Source: CBFGWV01 sp965652545 (GTDB lineage: Bacteria > Pseudomonadota > Gammaproteobacteria > Competibacterales > Competibacteraceae). From it: DNA of 6,438 bases. The notes beneath the pieces were generated by a model. It had not been told where the DNA came from. It made no database searches and saw only the letters and a list, made by a program, of their open reading frames with translations. Position 1 is the stretch's first letter; each line of letters starts with the position of its first letter. Positions 6,434 through 6,438 of the stretch are shown here, piece by piece. The stretch spans positions 1-6,438 of the forward strand of contig CBFGWV010000279.1 in assembly GCA_965652545.1 (NCBI GenBank), given 5' to 3'. The position numbers and the translations under genes were made by a program.

Positions 6434-6438
6434 AGCCG

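Noticed and set aside
6312..6438. GTG start overlapping the bioF stop (GTGA) with a frame open to the window end, possibly the next biotin gene
   Set aside because: The 4-base overlap is the layout expected of a coupled gene, and the 39-base repeat period keeps the frame. However, the 42 predicted residues do not resemble the start of BioH, BioC or BioD, and most of the stretch is direct repeat and hairpin. It would be reconsidered if the frame continued into a known domain.

Overview
The window reads as chromosomal DNA of a GC-rich proteobacterium (about two thirds G+C by eye). The gene content (dTDP-sugar dehydratase, biotin genes in bioB-bioF order) fits a gammaproteobacterium. This placement is an inference, because no RNA or other phylogenetic marker gene is present and some BioB motifs look more like the alphaproteobacterial type. 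Coding density is high, and there is no sign of a phage, insertion sequence, CRISPR array or tRNA.

Left half, minus strand: bases 1-999 hold the first 333 codons of a dTDP-glucose 4,6-dehydratase (rfbB/rmlB), whose 3' end lies outside the window. Upstream of it on the same strand, 58 bases away, is a large gene (1058-4084, 1008 residues). It fuses three complete-looking modules: an aminoglycoside-phosphotransferase/hydroxylysine-kinase-like small-molecule kinase, an M23 (LytM-type) zinc peptidase domain, and a class III PLP enzyme of the ethanolamine-phosphate/phosphohydroxylysine phospho-lyase type. The kinase and lyase logically form a two-step route in which an amino alcohol is phosphorylated and then loses ammonia and phosphate by elimination. 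The role of the intact M23 metal site between them is unknown. This is the most interesting object in the window.

Centre: a 129-base divergent intergenic region (4085-4213) carries the probable promoters of both transcription units, a small palindrome over a -10-like box, and a bulged hairpin directly in front of the bioB ribosome binding site. No BirA-type biotin operator was recognised.

Right half, plus strand: bioB (biotin synthase) and bioF (8-amino-7-oxononanoate synthase) overlap by ATGA and form the start of a biotin operon. The last 123 bases after bioF appear not to encode a recognisable protein. They hold a 23-base direct repeat at a 39-base period followed by a perfect hairpin, resembling an extragenic repeat element placed where further biotin genes would normally follow. 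The two transcription units look functionally unrelated apart from sharing the divergent promoter region.
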